A stretch of DNA of 64,000 nucleotides from Meghimatium bilineatum (GCA_034231615.1 CM067322.1:51342456-51406455), one strand, 5' to 3'. Shown: positions 1 through 11,698, counted from the first letter of the stretch. Numbers and translations are program-made. Notes: generated by a model from the sequence alone, not told the origin.

Positions 1-121
1 CGAACAATCTTCTGGAGTTTGAATACTCTGGACACATTGAGTCAAACAATCTTCTATAACTTGAAAACTCTGTACACATTTATTTTAATTTAATACAAAT
101 TTTGTATGCACATTTTTTCAG

Positions 122-221
122 ATGAAGGTCCACCTGATATACAATTTAACCACCAAGGTTATCTTATCCTTGCCAGGGAAAATGAAGCAGAACAGTTAGC
201 GGTGAACATAGATATGCAAAA
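122..221 (+). CDS. FOXRED1: Internal exon of a FOXRED1-like FAD-dependent oxidoreductase
   Basis: A 100-bp exon lies between a pyrimidine-rich acceptor (ttttttcag, AG at 120-121) and a good donor (AA|GTAAGAG at 222). It begins with the last two bases of a codon and ends with the first two of the next, so both borders are inside codons. The 32 complete codons have no stop and read EGPPDIQFNHQGYLILAREN and onwards. The PPD-x-QF-x-x-x-GYL-x-LA pattern fits the FOXRED1 branch of the DAO/FAD oxidoreductases, in the stretch shortly after the FAD-binding N-terminal part. In mammals FOXRED1 is a mitochondrial protein needed for assembly of respiratory complex I. Only this exon is visible. No following FOXRED1 exon was found in the non-repetitive parts of the window, so the next one lies beyond it, inside sequence I misread, or the exon is an isolated fragment. 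Another DAO-family member is the main alternative. Confidence 0.62.
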
Positions 222-334
222 GTAAGAGTTAGAAGTAATTGTGGCTTGGATTATGTTTTGTTTTTTGTGATTAATTTGTTTATGATTCAAAACAAACTTC
301 AACTTTGCTTGTTTGTCACTTTGACCTAAAAAGG

Positions 335-440
335 AAAATGGCAACACTGTGACCTGACATGCATGTTGTAAAAGACAATTAAGGAGAATTCAGAGTAGTA
401 TTGACTGTCCCATCCCATAGGTCAAAGCATGGCCGACTCC
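335..440 (+). repeat. R2-type dispersed repeat fragment in the intron
   Basis: The stretch with 'gcaacactgtgacctgacatg', 'ttgactgtcccatcccatag' and 'gtcaaag' matches the 5' part of R2 copies at 47160, 51360, 56220, 60960 and 62700. It is the last sequence before satellite A starts. The rest of 222-446 shows no coding signal. Confidence 0.6.
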
Positions 441-446
441 AGTATA

Positions 447-2908
447 GAGACATATAAACACATTCTTTTTCTACTTAGTTCCTATAGTGCAAAATTAAAA
501 AATAAACATTAAAAAATATTTCCTTCTTTCTTTTTATGTGACATAAACACATTCTTTTTCTACTTAGATCATGTAGTGCAAAATTAAAAAATAAACATTT
601 TTATAAAATATACTTTGTATGTAAATATGCAACATATTAACACATTATTTTTTTCTACTTAGTTCCTATAGTACAAAAGTTCAAAAATAAACATTAAAAA
701 ATTTTTTACTTTTTTTCCTTTTATGCGACACATAAACACATTCTATTTCTACTTAGTTCCTATCGTGCAAAAATCAGAAGTAAATATTTTTATAAAATTT
801 ACCTTGTATATAAATATATGACATATAAACACATTATTTTTTTCTACTTAGTTCCTATAGTGAAAATTAAAAAAAATAAACATTTAAAAAAAAATTTACC
901 CTTTTCTTTTTATGCGACATATAAAGACATTCTTTTTCTACTTAGTTCTTATAGTGCAAAATTCAAAAATAAACATGAAAAAAAAAACCCTTTTCTTTTT
1001 ATGCGACATAAACACATTCCTTTTCTACTTAGATCCTATATTTCAAAATAAAAAAAATAAACATTAAAAATAATGTTCTTTTTTCTTTGTATGTGACATA
1101 TAAACACATTCTTTTTCTACTTAGTTCTTATAGTGCAAAATTAAAAAATAAACTATAAAAAAATTTACCCTTTTCTTTTTATGCGACATAAACACATTCC
1201 TTTTCTACTTAGATCCTATATTTCAAAATAAAAAAAATAAACATTAAAAATAATGTTCTTTTTTCTTTGTATGTGACATATAAACACATTCTATTTCTGC
1301 TTAGTTCCTATAGTGCAAAAATTAGAAGTAAATATTATTATAAATTTTGCCTTGTATATAAATATATTACATATAAACACATTCTTTTTCTACTTAGTTC
1401 CTATAGTGCAAAATTCAAAAATAATCATGAAAAAAATTTACTTTTTTATATTTATGCGACATAAACAAATTCTTTTTTTAATTAGGTCCTATAGTGCAAA
1501 ATTAAAAAATAAACATTTTTATAAAATTTCCTTTTTTCTTTTTATGCGACATATAAACACATTATTTTTCTACTTAGATCCTATAGTGCAAAATTCAAAA
1601 ATAAACATTTAAAAAAATTTCCTTTTTATGCGACATATAAACACATTCTATTTCTACTTAGTTCCTATAGTGCAAAAATCAGAAGTAAACAATTTAATAA
1701 AATTTACCTTGTATATAAATATATGACATAGAAACACATTCTCTTTCTAGTTAGTTCCTATAGTGCAAAATTCAGAAGTAAACATTTTTATAAAATATAT
1801 TTTGTATGTAAATATGCGACATATAAACACATTATTTTTCTACTTAGTTCCTATAGTGCAAAATTCAAAAATAAACATAAAAAAAAAATTTTACCCTTTT
1901 TTTTTATGCGACATAAACCCATTCTTTTTCTACTTAGATCCTATATTTCAAAATACAAAAAATAAACACGTAAAAAAATGTACTTTTTTCTTTTTATGCG
2001 ACATATAAACACATTCTATTTCTACTTAGTTCCTATAGTGCAAAAATCAGAAGTAAATATTATTATAAAATGTGCCTTGTATATAAATATATTACATATA
2101 AACACATTCTTTTTCTACTTATTTCCTATAGTGCAAAATTCAAAAATAATCATGAACAAAATTTATTTTTTTATATTTATGCTACATAAACAAATTCTTT
2201 TTTTACTTAGGTCCTATAGTGCAAAATTAAAAAATAAACATTTTTATAAAATTTATTTTTTTCTTTTTATGCGACATATAAACACATTATTTTTCTACTT
2301 AGATCCTATTGTGCAAAATTAAAAAATAAACATTTAAAAAAATTTCCTTTTTATGCGACATATAAACACATTCTATTTCTACTTAGTTCCTATAGTGCAA
2401 AAATAAACATTTAAAAAAATTTCCTTTTTATGCGACATATAAACACATTATTTTTCTACTTAGTTCCTATAGTGCACAGATCAGAAGTAAATATTTTAAT
2501 AAAATTTACCTTGTACATAAATATATGACATAGAAACACATTCTCTTTCTAGTTAGTTCCTATAGTGCAAAATTCAGAAGTAAACAATTTTATAAAATAT
2601 ATTTTGTATGTAAATATGCGACATATAAACACATTATTTTTCTACTTAGTTCCTATAGTGCAAAATTAAAAAATAAACATTTTTATAAAATTTCCTTTTT
2701 TCTTTCTATGCGACATATAAACACATTATTTTTCTACTTAGATCATATAGTGCAAAATTCAAAAATAAACATATAAAAAAAATTTCCTTTTTTATGTGAC
2801 ATATAAACACATTCTATTTCTACTTAGTTCCTATAGTGCAAAATTCAGAAGTAAACATTTTTATAAAATATACTTTGTATGTAAATATGCGCCATATTAA
2901 CACATTCG
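447..2908 (+). repeat. Satellite A, first block (about 89-bp monomer)
   Basis: About 28 head-to-tail monomers are built around 'acatataaacacattc', 'ctacttagttcctatag' and 'tgcaaaattcaaaaataaac', followed by a variable A/T-rich linker. The monomer is roughly 86-90 bp. Copies differ by base changes and by two linker types: one rich in tttcctttttctttttatgcg and one with cttgtatataaatat. Longer repeats are present too: 1013-1100 recurs at 1193-1280 (180 bp, a dimer), and the stretch around 1351 recurs near 2076 (about 725 bp). Open frames of 60-114 codons occur only because linkers are stop-poor. They change frame between monomers and are not genes. Confidence 0.93.
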
Positions 2909-3014
2909 TATAAACATTTTAAAAATTTATCTTTTCTTAAAAATCTGACAACATAAAAATAAATGGAGCAGCCATATGGCGGATAACAAGGTTGACGACA
3001 AGAAATGTCGTTAT
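2909..3014. other. Unassigned AT-rich sequence between satellite A and LINE debris
   Basis: Satellite A breaks off after 'cgccatattaacacattc'. The following hundred bases contain no recognised repeat or coding signal. No target-site duplication was found for the whole 2.5-kb interruption (2909-5424), so it may be several insertions or a recombination patch. Confidence 0.5.
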
Positions 3015-3735
3015 CATTAAAAATTATTAATCATTCATTCATTTTCCTTTTGCACTGAAGTTAGGGCAGAGATCAGATCAATTCTGTCTGTTCAATGCTA
3101 TTCCGTGCAGTTCTTGAATAGTATGGATATTGATTGTTTTCCTTTCTCTAAGTATTGTTCTTCTGAATATTTCTTTTGGTCTATACCTGGCTCTTTTGCC
3201 TGTAGATATCCATTCAAGAGATTGGTGGTGTATTCTGTTGATGTCTGCACATAAGACATGCCAGATGTAAGACCAACTGCGCTTTCTGATAACATCTGTG
3301 ATGAAATTTTGATGTGTCTCTTCTCTGATTTTATCATTCGATTTGAATTCACTCCAATGGGTGTTAGTTATCCTACAAAGACATTTGTTCTCAAAACTCA
3401 GTAATTTCTTTGCTGAAGATAAAGAGCTTTTCCAGCTCTCACATCCATATGATAGCACCGGAATAACACAGGAATTAAATAAGCACATTTTCATGCATGT
3501 GTTGATTGATTTTGACCTCCAGATATTAGACAGTCTGTTAAAGGCACTTTATGCTAGTGCAATTCGAGTTGTAATTTCTATCATGACATCACTGTTGAGG
3601 TTAATTTGCTTCCTAGATAGGACAATTTGTGTACCTTTTCAAGTATTTGTCCATTTAAAGTAATTGCTCTAGGTAAATTAGTGAATCCCATAAATTTTGT
3701 TTTTGATGAATTGATTTGGAGAACTATTTGTCCTG
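3015..3735 (-). mobile_element. RTE-like LINE fragment, end of reverse transcriptase and C-terminal region
   Basis: On the minus strand a reading frame from about 3735 to 3602 encodes LQINSSKTKFM and LSYLGSKLTS, the typical late part of non-LTR reverse transcriptases. After a stop and a frame change, 3494-3078 continues with IPVLSYGCESW and a C-terminal region. The sequence then ends in a tail rich in tgaatga repeats (plus strand 'aatcattcattcattttcc' near 3027-3045), as RTE-class elements do. Stops and frameshifts show it is dead. Only the 3' end of a complete element is present, which is usual for 5'-truncated LINE copies. The exact clade (RTE or BovB-like) is an inference from motif style. 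Confidence 0.75.
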
Positions 3736-3879
3736 CGATGAGTAGAATGAAAAAGAATTAAAATGAACTGACTTCTGTTACACAAATCGGTCTGGACTTT
3801 ACAATGTTAGTTGATTAATCCAACGATCGACTGAATGACCCAGACTTGATTAAAGAAACAAAATCCATCAACGGACGTT

Positions 3880-4585
3880 AACGTGTGTGGGTTAGGCGAC
3901 AAAATACAGGAACTAGTAATTCATGGAAAAAACAAACACAGATATCCTAGTCATAGCAGGCACCAGAAAAAAGGAAACATCATCAAGCGAGTATTAAATA
4001 ACTATGTATTAATATGGAGAAGGGTGAACCCACAAGAGAAAAGAAAACGCGGAGTAGGGTTCCTTTTACATCAGAACAAAGCCTGACTCATAACCAATGT
4101 AGAATATATCTCATAGAAATTAATAAAAATTTAAATAATGGAACAAGAAACCACAAGCACAATAATACAAATCTATGCACATGTAATGGCAAAAATGAAG
4201 AAGAAAGCATATACTTTTTGAAGACCTTTCTATTAATACTTATTAAAATCAAATACAGATATTATACATCTTGGACTACTAATGGAAGAGTAGGAAAGAA
4301 AAATTGGGAACATGAAACTTGCATAGGGAAACTTTGCTGACACAAGTACAGTTCGCAACAACAGAGAACACCTCATAAACTTAAGTATGGAACATAGACT
4401 CATCATAACAAACATCTTCCATCAACACTGAGCCATACTAAAACTCGATACAAATGGGACACCTTACAACAGTCATCCTAGACCGATTACATCTTCACAA
4501 ACAGAAACAAATGAAAGATATCACAAATGCAAGGGTCAGACCAAACATACACATAGACATCGACCATAGATCCGTCATACTGAGC
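3880..4585 (+). mobile_element. LINE endonuclease-domain fragment, decayed
   Basis: Plus-strand frames carry pieces of an apurinic-type LINE endonuclease in the right order: KRKRGVGFLL (near 4046), NREHLINLSMEHRLIITN (near 4355-4410) and ITNARVRPNIHIDIDHRS (near 4520-4575). The last contains the D-H-R-S stretch that corresponds to the SDH region of this fold. At least three frame changes and several stops separate the pieces. The orientation is opposite to the LINE piece at 3015-3735, so these are separate insertions. No product is expected. Confidence 0.65.
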
Positions 4586-4922
4586 GAAAAATTTATTTTT
4601 GTCCCCGGACATGCCGGTGTGGAGGGGAAATGAACGGGCCGACAAATTAGCTAGTCTCGTCACCACAACAGACAGTCAGCCTATGGACCGAGCAGACATA
4701 CTCACTGCTCTTCGTGAGTTCTCACAATCAGAGGATTTTGAGATGAATAAGCATGAGTCAATATCAAGAATGCAAGAATTGGGAGTGAGGATGGGCATGG
4801 CCCGAAGAGAACCCCTGACAAAGATTTCAAAAAGAGTAGTGAACCAACAAAGAATCAGAAGAATCAGCCGTTATACCCTGAGAGATTTACTGAAGCGGAA
4901 GTTGGAGCATCTATGGACGTGA
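4586..4922 (+). pseudogene. LINE RNase H-like C-terminal fragment
   Basis: The frame around 4599-4640 encodes VPGHAGVEG and, one frame over, GNERADKLAS, the hallmark GHxGVxGNExAD motif of retrotransposon RNase H. A one-base frameshift in 'gaggggaaatgaacg' separates the two halves. About 100 further codons follow without a recognised domain (KHESISRMQELGVRMGMARR and a basic tail), ending at the stop at 4920-4922. RTE elements normally lack RNase H, so this piece probably comes from another LINE clade (I, Loa or Jockey-like) than its neighbours. It could also be the end of an unknown composite element that includes the endonuclease piece just upstream. Confidence 0.6.
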
Positions 4923-5049
4923 CCGGTGATGATAACATACCTAATACCTAATACTGAGCTAAAAAATAAACCAAACAATAACAACACCACAGAAGAAAGT
5001 AAAAAGAGAAGACAAGGAACCTATCCTAAACCTGAAAAAGATTAGAAGA

Positions 5050-5424
5050 GGAGACAGTTCAAAGTGCACTATTAAATCATCATCAAGTGCCATCTCCGCA
5101 ACGAAAGTTGGCTGCAACGTATCTCTAACATCCCGTCTCTTGTCTTGGTGGTGCACTATGCTAGACTGTAACCTGTCTATCATGTGATGTTATTCTCCCA
5201 CTTGTATCTATGCCTGCCTTTGACTTTACCTTCAATTAAGGTCTTCAATAAGGTCTTTTAATGTGTCCAAAATATTTTATTTGCCTGATCTTTATTTCTC
5301 TTAGTAGTTCTTTCTTCATATTAAGAGTCTTTAGCACCTCTTTATTTGTTTTCTTCTCTTTCCATGATGTTCTCCCTATTCTTCTATATACCCACATCTC
5401 AAAGGCATCAATTCTGTCAATTTT
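5050..5424 (-). mobile_element. LINE ORF2 C-terminal fragment
   Basis: The minus strand encodes RIDAFEMWVYRRIGRTSW, then KELLREIKIRQIKYFGHI (5442-5245). After frame changes, VHHQDKRRDVRDTLQ and TFVAEMALDDDL follow (near 5160-5060). This is the C-terminal region found after the reverse transcriptase in RTE/BovB-like LINEs. The frame starts within the first satellite A monomer of the next block (5425 onwards), so the LINE was cut at that point. Several stops make it a fossil. Confidence 0.7.
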
Positions 5425-6055
5425 AATGCGACATATAAACACATTCTATTTCTACTTAATTCCTATAGTGCAAAATTCAGAAGTAAACAATTTTATAAAA
5501 TATACTTTGTATGTAAATATGCGACATATAAACACATTCTTTTTCTACTTAGTACCTATAGTGCAAATATCAAAAATAAACATTTAAAAAAATTTACTTT
5601 TTTCTTTTTATGCGACATAAACACATTCTTTTTCTACTTAGATCCTATAGTGCAAAATTCAAAAATAAACATTCTTATAAAAATTTACTTTTTTCTTTTT
5701 ATGCGATATATAAACACATTCTATTTCTACTTAGTTCCTATAGTGCAAAAATCAGAAGTAAATATTTTTACAAAATTTACCTTGTATATAAATATATGAC
5801 ATATAAACACATTCTTTTTCTACTTAGTTCCTATAGTGCAAAATTCAGAAGTAAACATTTTTATAAAATATACTATGTATGTAAATATGCGACATATTAA
5901 CATATTATTTTTTCTCCTTAGTTCCTATAGTGCAAAATTCAAAAATAAACATTAAAAAAATTTCCTTTTTTTATTTTTATGCGACATAAACACATTCTTT
6001 TTCTACTTAGATCCTATATTTCAAAATACAAAAAATAAACATTAAAAAAAATGTA
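5425..6055 (+). repeat. Satellite A, second block
   Basis: About seven further satellite A monomers of the same type as at 447-2908, ending where a SINE is inserted. The last 12 bases (6044-6055, eight A then TGTA) are duplicated on the far side of the SINE. Confidence 0.92.
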
Positions 6056-6357
6056 AAAGGTAAAGGTAAAGGTAGGTCCCATGGCAACTGCCGTCGGGGA
6101 TGAAGATAACTCTTCATGTACTAAGCCGCAGAAACTATTAGGTGGGGTGGCCAGTTCCCTTCCTTGCTGTTTTTTACCTTCCCTAACTCATGCGTCAGGT
6201 ACTCATTTACAGCTGAGTCGACTGGAGGAGTGGTCGTGTCAAGTGAGAAATCACAACCCGGATTTTTTTTTAATGTCCGGACGTGGTTTCGAACCTGGCA
6301 CGCTGTAACCAGATGATAGCAAGCAAGCTCACTATCCACTAGGCTACCGCGCTCCCT
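6056..6357 (-). mobile_element. tRNA-derived SINE with 12-bp target duplication
   Basis: A 302-bp insertion lies between two copies of the 12-mer made of eight A plus TGTA (6044-6055 and 6358-6369). Read on the minus strand it starts at 6357 with a tRNA-like head. The head has an A-box-like GGTAGCCTAGTGGATAG and a canonical B-box GGTTCGAAACC (near 6285-6295 on the plus strand). A non-tRNA body follows, and a tail of (CTTTAC)-type repeats, seen as ggtaaaggtaaaggt at 6059-6073. Insertion into satellite A, a polymerase III promoter head and a clean duplication together identify a SINE moved by a LINE's machinery. Confidence 0.88.
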
Positions 6358-6490
6358 AAAAAAAATGTACTTTTTTCTTTTTATGCAACATATAAACACA
6401 TTCTATTTCTACTTAGTTCCTATAGTGCAAAAATCAGAAGTAAATATTATTATAAAATTTGCCTTGTATATAAATATATTACATATAAAC
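6358..6490 (+). repeat. Satellite A, third block
   Basis: One and a half satellite A monomers between the SINE and the next LINE. The last 13 bases (6478-6490, attacatataaac) are the left copy of the LINE's target duplication. Confidence 0.9.
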
Positions 6491-7271
6491 TCTGCCTCAC
6501 TTTAATCAAAATCCCCAGTGCAAGTCATTTTCACAAGTACTTTCTGCAGATTGTACGCAAATGTTTGGCGTAGAAATGGCATTAACCTTCAGACTAAGCT
6601 GAAAGTTTACAGAGCAGTGGTACTTCCAGTGCTGCTATACGCTAGTGAAACATGGACTGTGTATAGATGTCATGTGAAAAAACTCAATCATTTTCATACA
6701 AATTGTCTCAGAAAAGTTATGAAGATTAGATGGCAAGACAAGATTCCAGATACCACTGTCCTTGATAGAGCTGGTATCCCAAGCATTGACACGATCCTGA
6801 TGCAGACACAGATTCTTTGGGCAGGTCATTTGGTGCGTATGCCAGACCATCGTCTGCCAAAGATACTTCTCTTTGTTGAGCTAGAGAAGGGTATACGATC
6901 TCAAGGTGGCCAAAGGAAGCGCTACAAGGACTCGTTAAAGGACTCACTGAAAGCCTTTGAAATAGACCACGATACATGGGAAGAACTTGCACAAAATAGA
7001 TCTACATGACATTCTAAAATAAAAAAGAGCGCATCATCTTGTGAAAAGAAGAGAAATGCAGTAGCACAACAACAGAGAGCAGCTAGAAAGTCACGGATAG
7101 ACCAAGATCCGTCTACAGTCGTTATTCCATGTCCAAACTGTCCAAGGACATTTACAGCTCGAATAGGGTTCATTAGCCATCTACGAACTCATAATCAAGG
7201 ACATAACTAAAATTGAATTTTCAAAAGTGGATGTAACAAATGGTCATCATCACTTGTGATGGACGAACAAC
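6491..7271 (+). mobile_element. 5'-truncated RTE-like LINE with 13-bp target duplication
   Basis: A 781-bp insertion in satellite A is flanked by attacatataaac at 6478-6490 and 7272-7284. It holds the end of ORF2. The frame from about 6518 encodes LQTKLKVYRAVVLPVLLYAS with the ETWT motif, then IPDTTVLDRAGIPSIDT and AGHLVRMPDHRLPK. A stop at 7007-7009 interrupts it. The same frame then continues to 7207 with a C-terminal CPNCPRTFTARIGFISHLRT, a C2H2-type zinc-finger pattern common at the end of such LINE proteins. The 3' end is a short non-coding tail. Few defects are visible compared with the other LINE pieces here, so this insertion is comparatively young. Confidence 0.85.
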
Positions 7272-7321
7272 ATTACATATAAACACATTCTTTTTCTCCT
7301 TAGTTCCTATAGTGCAAAATA
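7272..7321 (+). repeat. Satellite A remnant at the satellite A/B junction
   Basis: The interrupted monomer resumes after the LINE and reads to 'cctatagtgcaaaat'. The next bases are already satellite B, so the two arrays join within a few bases and with no spacer. Confidence 0.85.
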
Positions 7322-10300
7322 TATAGAAAATATATTTCTAATGATAAACTACCTGTAGATACATTTATGAGATTTGTTGAAAAGTTTGAAAAAGAAAATA
7401 AAAAAATAGTTTTCTAATGATAAACTACCGGTAGATATATTTATGAGATGTGTTGAAAAGTTTGAAAAAGAAAATAAAAAAAATATATTTATAATGATAA
7501 ACTATATACATTTATGAAATGTGTTGAAAAGTTTGAAAAAGAAAATGAAAAGATATATTTCTAGTTATAATCTACCAGTAGATACATTTATGAAATGTGT
7601 TGAAAAGTTTGGAAAAGAAAATAAATAAAAAATATTTTTAATGATAAACTATATACATTTATGAAATGTTTTGAAAATTTTCAAAAAGAAAATAAAAAAA
7701 ATAACTTCTATTAATAAACTATATACCCTTATGAAATGTGTTGAAAAGTTTGAAAATAAAAAAAAATTACTTCTATTGATAAACTAGATACATTTATGAG
7801 ATGTGTTGAAAAGTTTGGAAAAGAAAATCAAAAAATATATTTCCAGTGATAAACTAGATATATTTATGAAATATGTTGAAAAGTTTGAACAAGAAAATAA
7901 AAAATATATATTTCTAATGATAAACTATATACATTTATGAGATGTGTTGAAAAGTTTGAAAAAGAAAATAAAAAAATATATTTCTAATGATAAACTACCT
8001 GTAGATACATTTATGAGATTTGTTGAAAAGTTTGGAAAAGAAAATAAAAAAATAGTTTTCTAATGATAAACTACCGGTAGATACATTTATGAGATGTGTT
8101 GAAAAGTTTGAAAAAGAAAATAAAAAAATATATTTCTAATGATAAACTATCGGTAGATACATTTATGAGATGTGTTGAAAAGTTTGAAAATCCAAGAAAT
8201 ATATTTCTAATGATAAAAACTAGATACATTTATGAAATGTGTTGAAAAATTTCAAAAAGAAAATCTAATAATTAATTTCTATTGATAAACTATATACACT
8301 TATGAAATGTGTTGAAAAGTTTGAAAAAGAAAATGAAAAGATATATTTCTAGTTATAATCTACCAGTAGATACATTTATGAAATGTGTTGAAAAGTTTGG
8401 AAAAGAAAATAAATACAAAATATTTTTAATGATAAACTATATACATTTATGAAATGTGTTGAAAAGTTTGAAAAAGAAAATGAAAAGATATATTTCTAGT
8501 TATAATCTACCGGTAGATACATTTATGAGATGTGTTGAAAAGATTGAAAAAGAAAATAAAAAAATATATTTCTAATGATAAACTACCGGAAGATACATTT
8601 ATGAGATATGTTGAAAAGTTTGAAAATCAAAAAAATATATTTCTAGTGATAAACTAGATACATTTATGAAATGTGTTGAAAAGTTTGAAAAAGAAAATGA
8701 AAAGATATATTTCTAGTTATAATCTACCGGTAGATACATTTATGAGATGTGTTGAAAAGATTGAAAAAGAAAATAAAAAAATATATTTCTAATGATAAAC
8801 TATCGGAAGATACATTTATGAGATGTGTTGAAAAGTTTGAAAATCAAAAAAATATATTTCTAGTGATAAACTAGATACATTTATGAAATGTGTTGAAAAG
8901 TTTCAAAATCAAAAAAATATATTTCTAATGATAAAAACTAGATACATTTATGAAATGTGTTGAAAAATTTCAAAAAGAAAATTAAAAAAATAACTTCTAT
9001 TAATAAACTATATACACTTATGAAATGTATACAAAAGTTAAAAATAAAAAAAAATTACTTCTATTGATAAACTAGATACATTTATGAGATGTGTTGAAAA
9101 GTTTGGAAAAGAAAATCAAAAAATATATTTCCAGTGATAAACTAGATACATTTATGAAATATGTTGAAAAGTTTGAACAAGAAAATAAAAAAAATATATT
9201 TCTAATGATAAACTATATACATTTATGAGATGTGTTGAAAAGTTTGAAAAAGAAAATAAAAAAATATATTTCTAATGATAAACTACCGGTAGATACATTT
9301 ATGAAATGTGTTGAAAAGTTTGAAAAAGAAAATGAAAAGATATATTTCTAGTGATCATCTACAGGTAGATACATTTATGAGATGTGTTGAAAAGTTTGAA
9401 AAAGAAAATTAAAAAAATATATTTCTAATGATAAACTATATACATTTATGAAATGTGTTGAAAAGTTTGAACAAGAAAATAAAAAATATATATTTCTAAT
9501 GATAAACTATATACATTTATGAGATGTGTTGAAAAGTTTGAAAAAGAAAATAAAAAAATATATTTCTAATGATAAACTACCTGTAGATACATTTATGAGA
9601 TTTGTTGAAAAGTTTGGAAAAGAAAATAAAAAAATAGTTTTCTAATGATAAACTACCGGTAGATACATTTATGAGATGTGTTGAAAAGTTTGAAAAAGAA
9701 AATAAAAAAATATATTTCTAATGATAAACTATCGGTAGATACATTTATGAGATGTGTTGAAAAGTTTGGAAAAGAAAATCAAAAAATATATTTCCAGTGA
9801 TAAACTAGATATATTTATGAAATATGTTGAAAAGTTTGAACAAGAAAATAAAAAATATATATTTCTAATGATAAACTATATACATTTATGAGATGTGTTG
9901 AAAAGTTTGAAAAAGAAAATAAAAAAATATATTTCTAATGATAAACTACCTGTAGATACATTTATGAGATTTGTTGAAAAGTTTGGAAAAGAAAATAAAA
10001 AAATAGTTTTCTAATGATAAACTACCGGTAGATACATTTATGAGATGTGTTGAAAAGTTTGAAAAAGAAAATAAAAAAATATATTTCTAATGATAAACTA
10101 TCGGTAGATACATTTATGAGATGTGTTGAAAAGTTTGAAAATCCAAGAAATATATTTCTAATGATAAAAACTAGATACATTTATGAAATGTGTTGAAAAA
10201 TTTCAAAAAGAAAATCTAATAATTAATTTCTATTGATAAACTATATACACTTATGAAATGTGTTGAAAAGTTTGAAAAAGAAAATGAAAAGATATATTTC

Positions 10301-11537
10301 TAGTTATAATCTACCAGTAGATACATTTATGAAATGTGTTGAAAAGTTTGGAAAAGAAAATAAATAAAAAATATTTTTAATGATAAACTATATACATTTA
10401 TGAAATGTGTTGAAAAGTTTGAAAAAGAAAATGAAAAGATATATTTCTAGTTATAATCTACCGGTAGATACATTTATGAGAAGTGTTGAAAAGATTGAAA
10501 AAGAAAATAAAAAAATATATTTCTAATGATAAACTACCGGAAGATACATTTATGAGATATGTTGAAAAGTTTGAAAATCAAAAAAATATATTTCTAGTGA
10601 TAAACTAGATACATTTATGAAATGTGTTGAAAAGTTTGAAAAAGAAAATGAAGAGATATATTTCTAGTTATAATCTACCGGTAGATACATTTATGAGATG
10701 TGTTGAAAAGATTGAAAAAGAAAATAAAAAAATATATTTCTAATGATAAACTATCGGAAGATACATTTATGAGATGTGTTGAAAAGTTTGAAAATCAAAA
10801 AAATATATTTCTAGTGATAAACTAGATACATTTATGAAATGTGTTGAAAAGTTTCAAAATCAAAAAAATATATTTCTAATGATAAAAACTAGATACATTT
10901 ATGAAATGTGTTGAAAAATTTCAAAAAGAAAATTAAAAAAATAACTTCTATTAATAAACTATATACACTTATGAAATGTGTACAAAAGTTTGAAAATAAA
11001 AAAAAATTACTTCTATTGATAAACTAGATACATTTATGAGATGTGTTGAAAAGTTTGGAAAAGAAAATCAAAAAATATATTTCCAGTGATAAACTAGATA
11101 CATTTATGAAATATGTTGAAAAGTTTGAACAAGAAAATTAAAAAAATATATTTCTAATGATAAACTATATACATTTATGAGATGTGTTGAAAAGTTTGAA
11201 AAAGAAAATAAAAAAATATATTTCTAATGATAAACTACCGGTAGATACATTTATGAAATGTGTTGAAAAGTTTGAAAAAGAAAATGAAAAGATATATTTC
11301 TAGTGATCATCTACAGGTAGATACATTTATGAGATGTGTTGAAAAGTTTGAAAAAGAAAATTAAAAAAATATATTTCTAATGATAAACTATATACATTTA
11401 TGAAATGTGTTGAAAAGTTTGAAAAAGAAAATGAAAAGATATATTTCTAGTTATAATCTACCAGTAGATACATTTATGAAATGTGTTGAAAAGTTTGGAA
11501 AAGAAAATAAATAAAAAATATTTTTAATGATAACCTA
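7322..11537 (+). repeat. Satellite B, block 1 (70/76-bp monomers)
   Basis: Head-to-tail monomers contain 'atatatttctaatgataaac', 'agatacatttatgagatg' and 'tgttgaaaagtttgaaaaag', followed by an A-rich linker. Two length classes alternate, about 76 bp with taccggtaga and about 70 bp without the internal ccggta. Smaller variants differ in the linker (aaagaaaataaa, aatcaaaaaa, cgaacaag types). A segment near 7.9-9.5 kb is repeated 1951 bp further on: tccaagaaat is at 8191 and 10142, and ctaataatta at 8265 and 10216. Confidence 0.95.
7880..11450 (+). repeat. Higher-order repeat of 1951 bp within satellite B
   Basis: The order of monomer variants around 7.9-9.4 kb recurs around 9.8-11.4 kb with an offset of 1951 bp, supported by rare variants such as tccaagaaat (8191 and 10142) and ctaataatta (8265 and 10216). 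The outer limits are approximate. Confidence 0.75.
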
Positions 11538-11568
11538 CGAGGCGTGTTCAAATGAAAACGGGACTTGT
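11538..11568 (+). repeat. Left terminal inverted repeat of the mariner
   Basis: Thirty-one bases starting cgaggcgtgttc and ending gggacttgt; the exact reverse complement is at 12416-12446. Confidence 0.97.
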
Positions 11569-11698
11569 TACACCACGCGTGATTTAGCGCACTGATATTG
11601 ATGACATTTTGCACTAGTAATGAGTATCCAATAATTTACATACGGTCACGTGTTCATCTTCCCAGCTTGCATATGTGCTGCAGAAGACTGTTAACAAT

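Noticed and set aside
447-2330. Hydrophobic open frames in satellite A (for example 1978-2322) as membrane proteins
   Set aside because: The frames come from stop-poor T-rich linkers, change frame between monomers, and have no splice or start context.
6275-6357. Functional tRNA gene on the minus strand
   Set aside because: It has A- and B-box-like motifs, but it is the head of a 302-bp SINE with target duplications and does not fold as a clean tRNA by eye.
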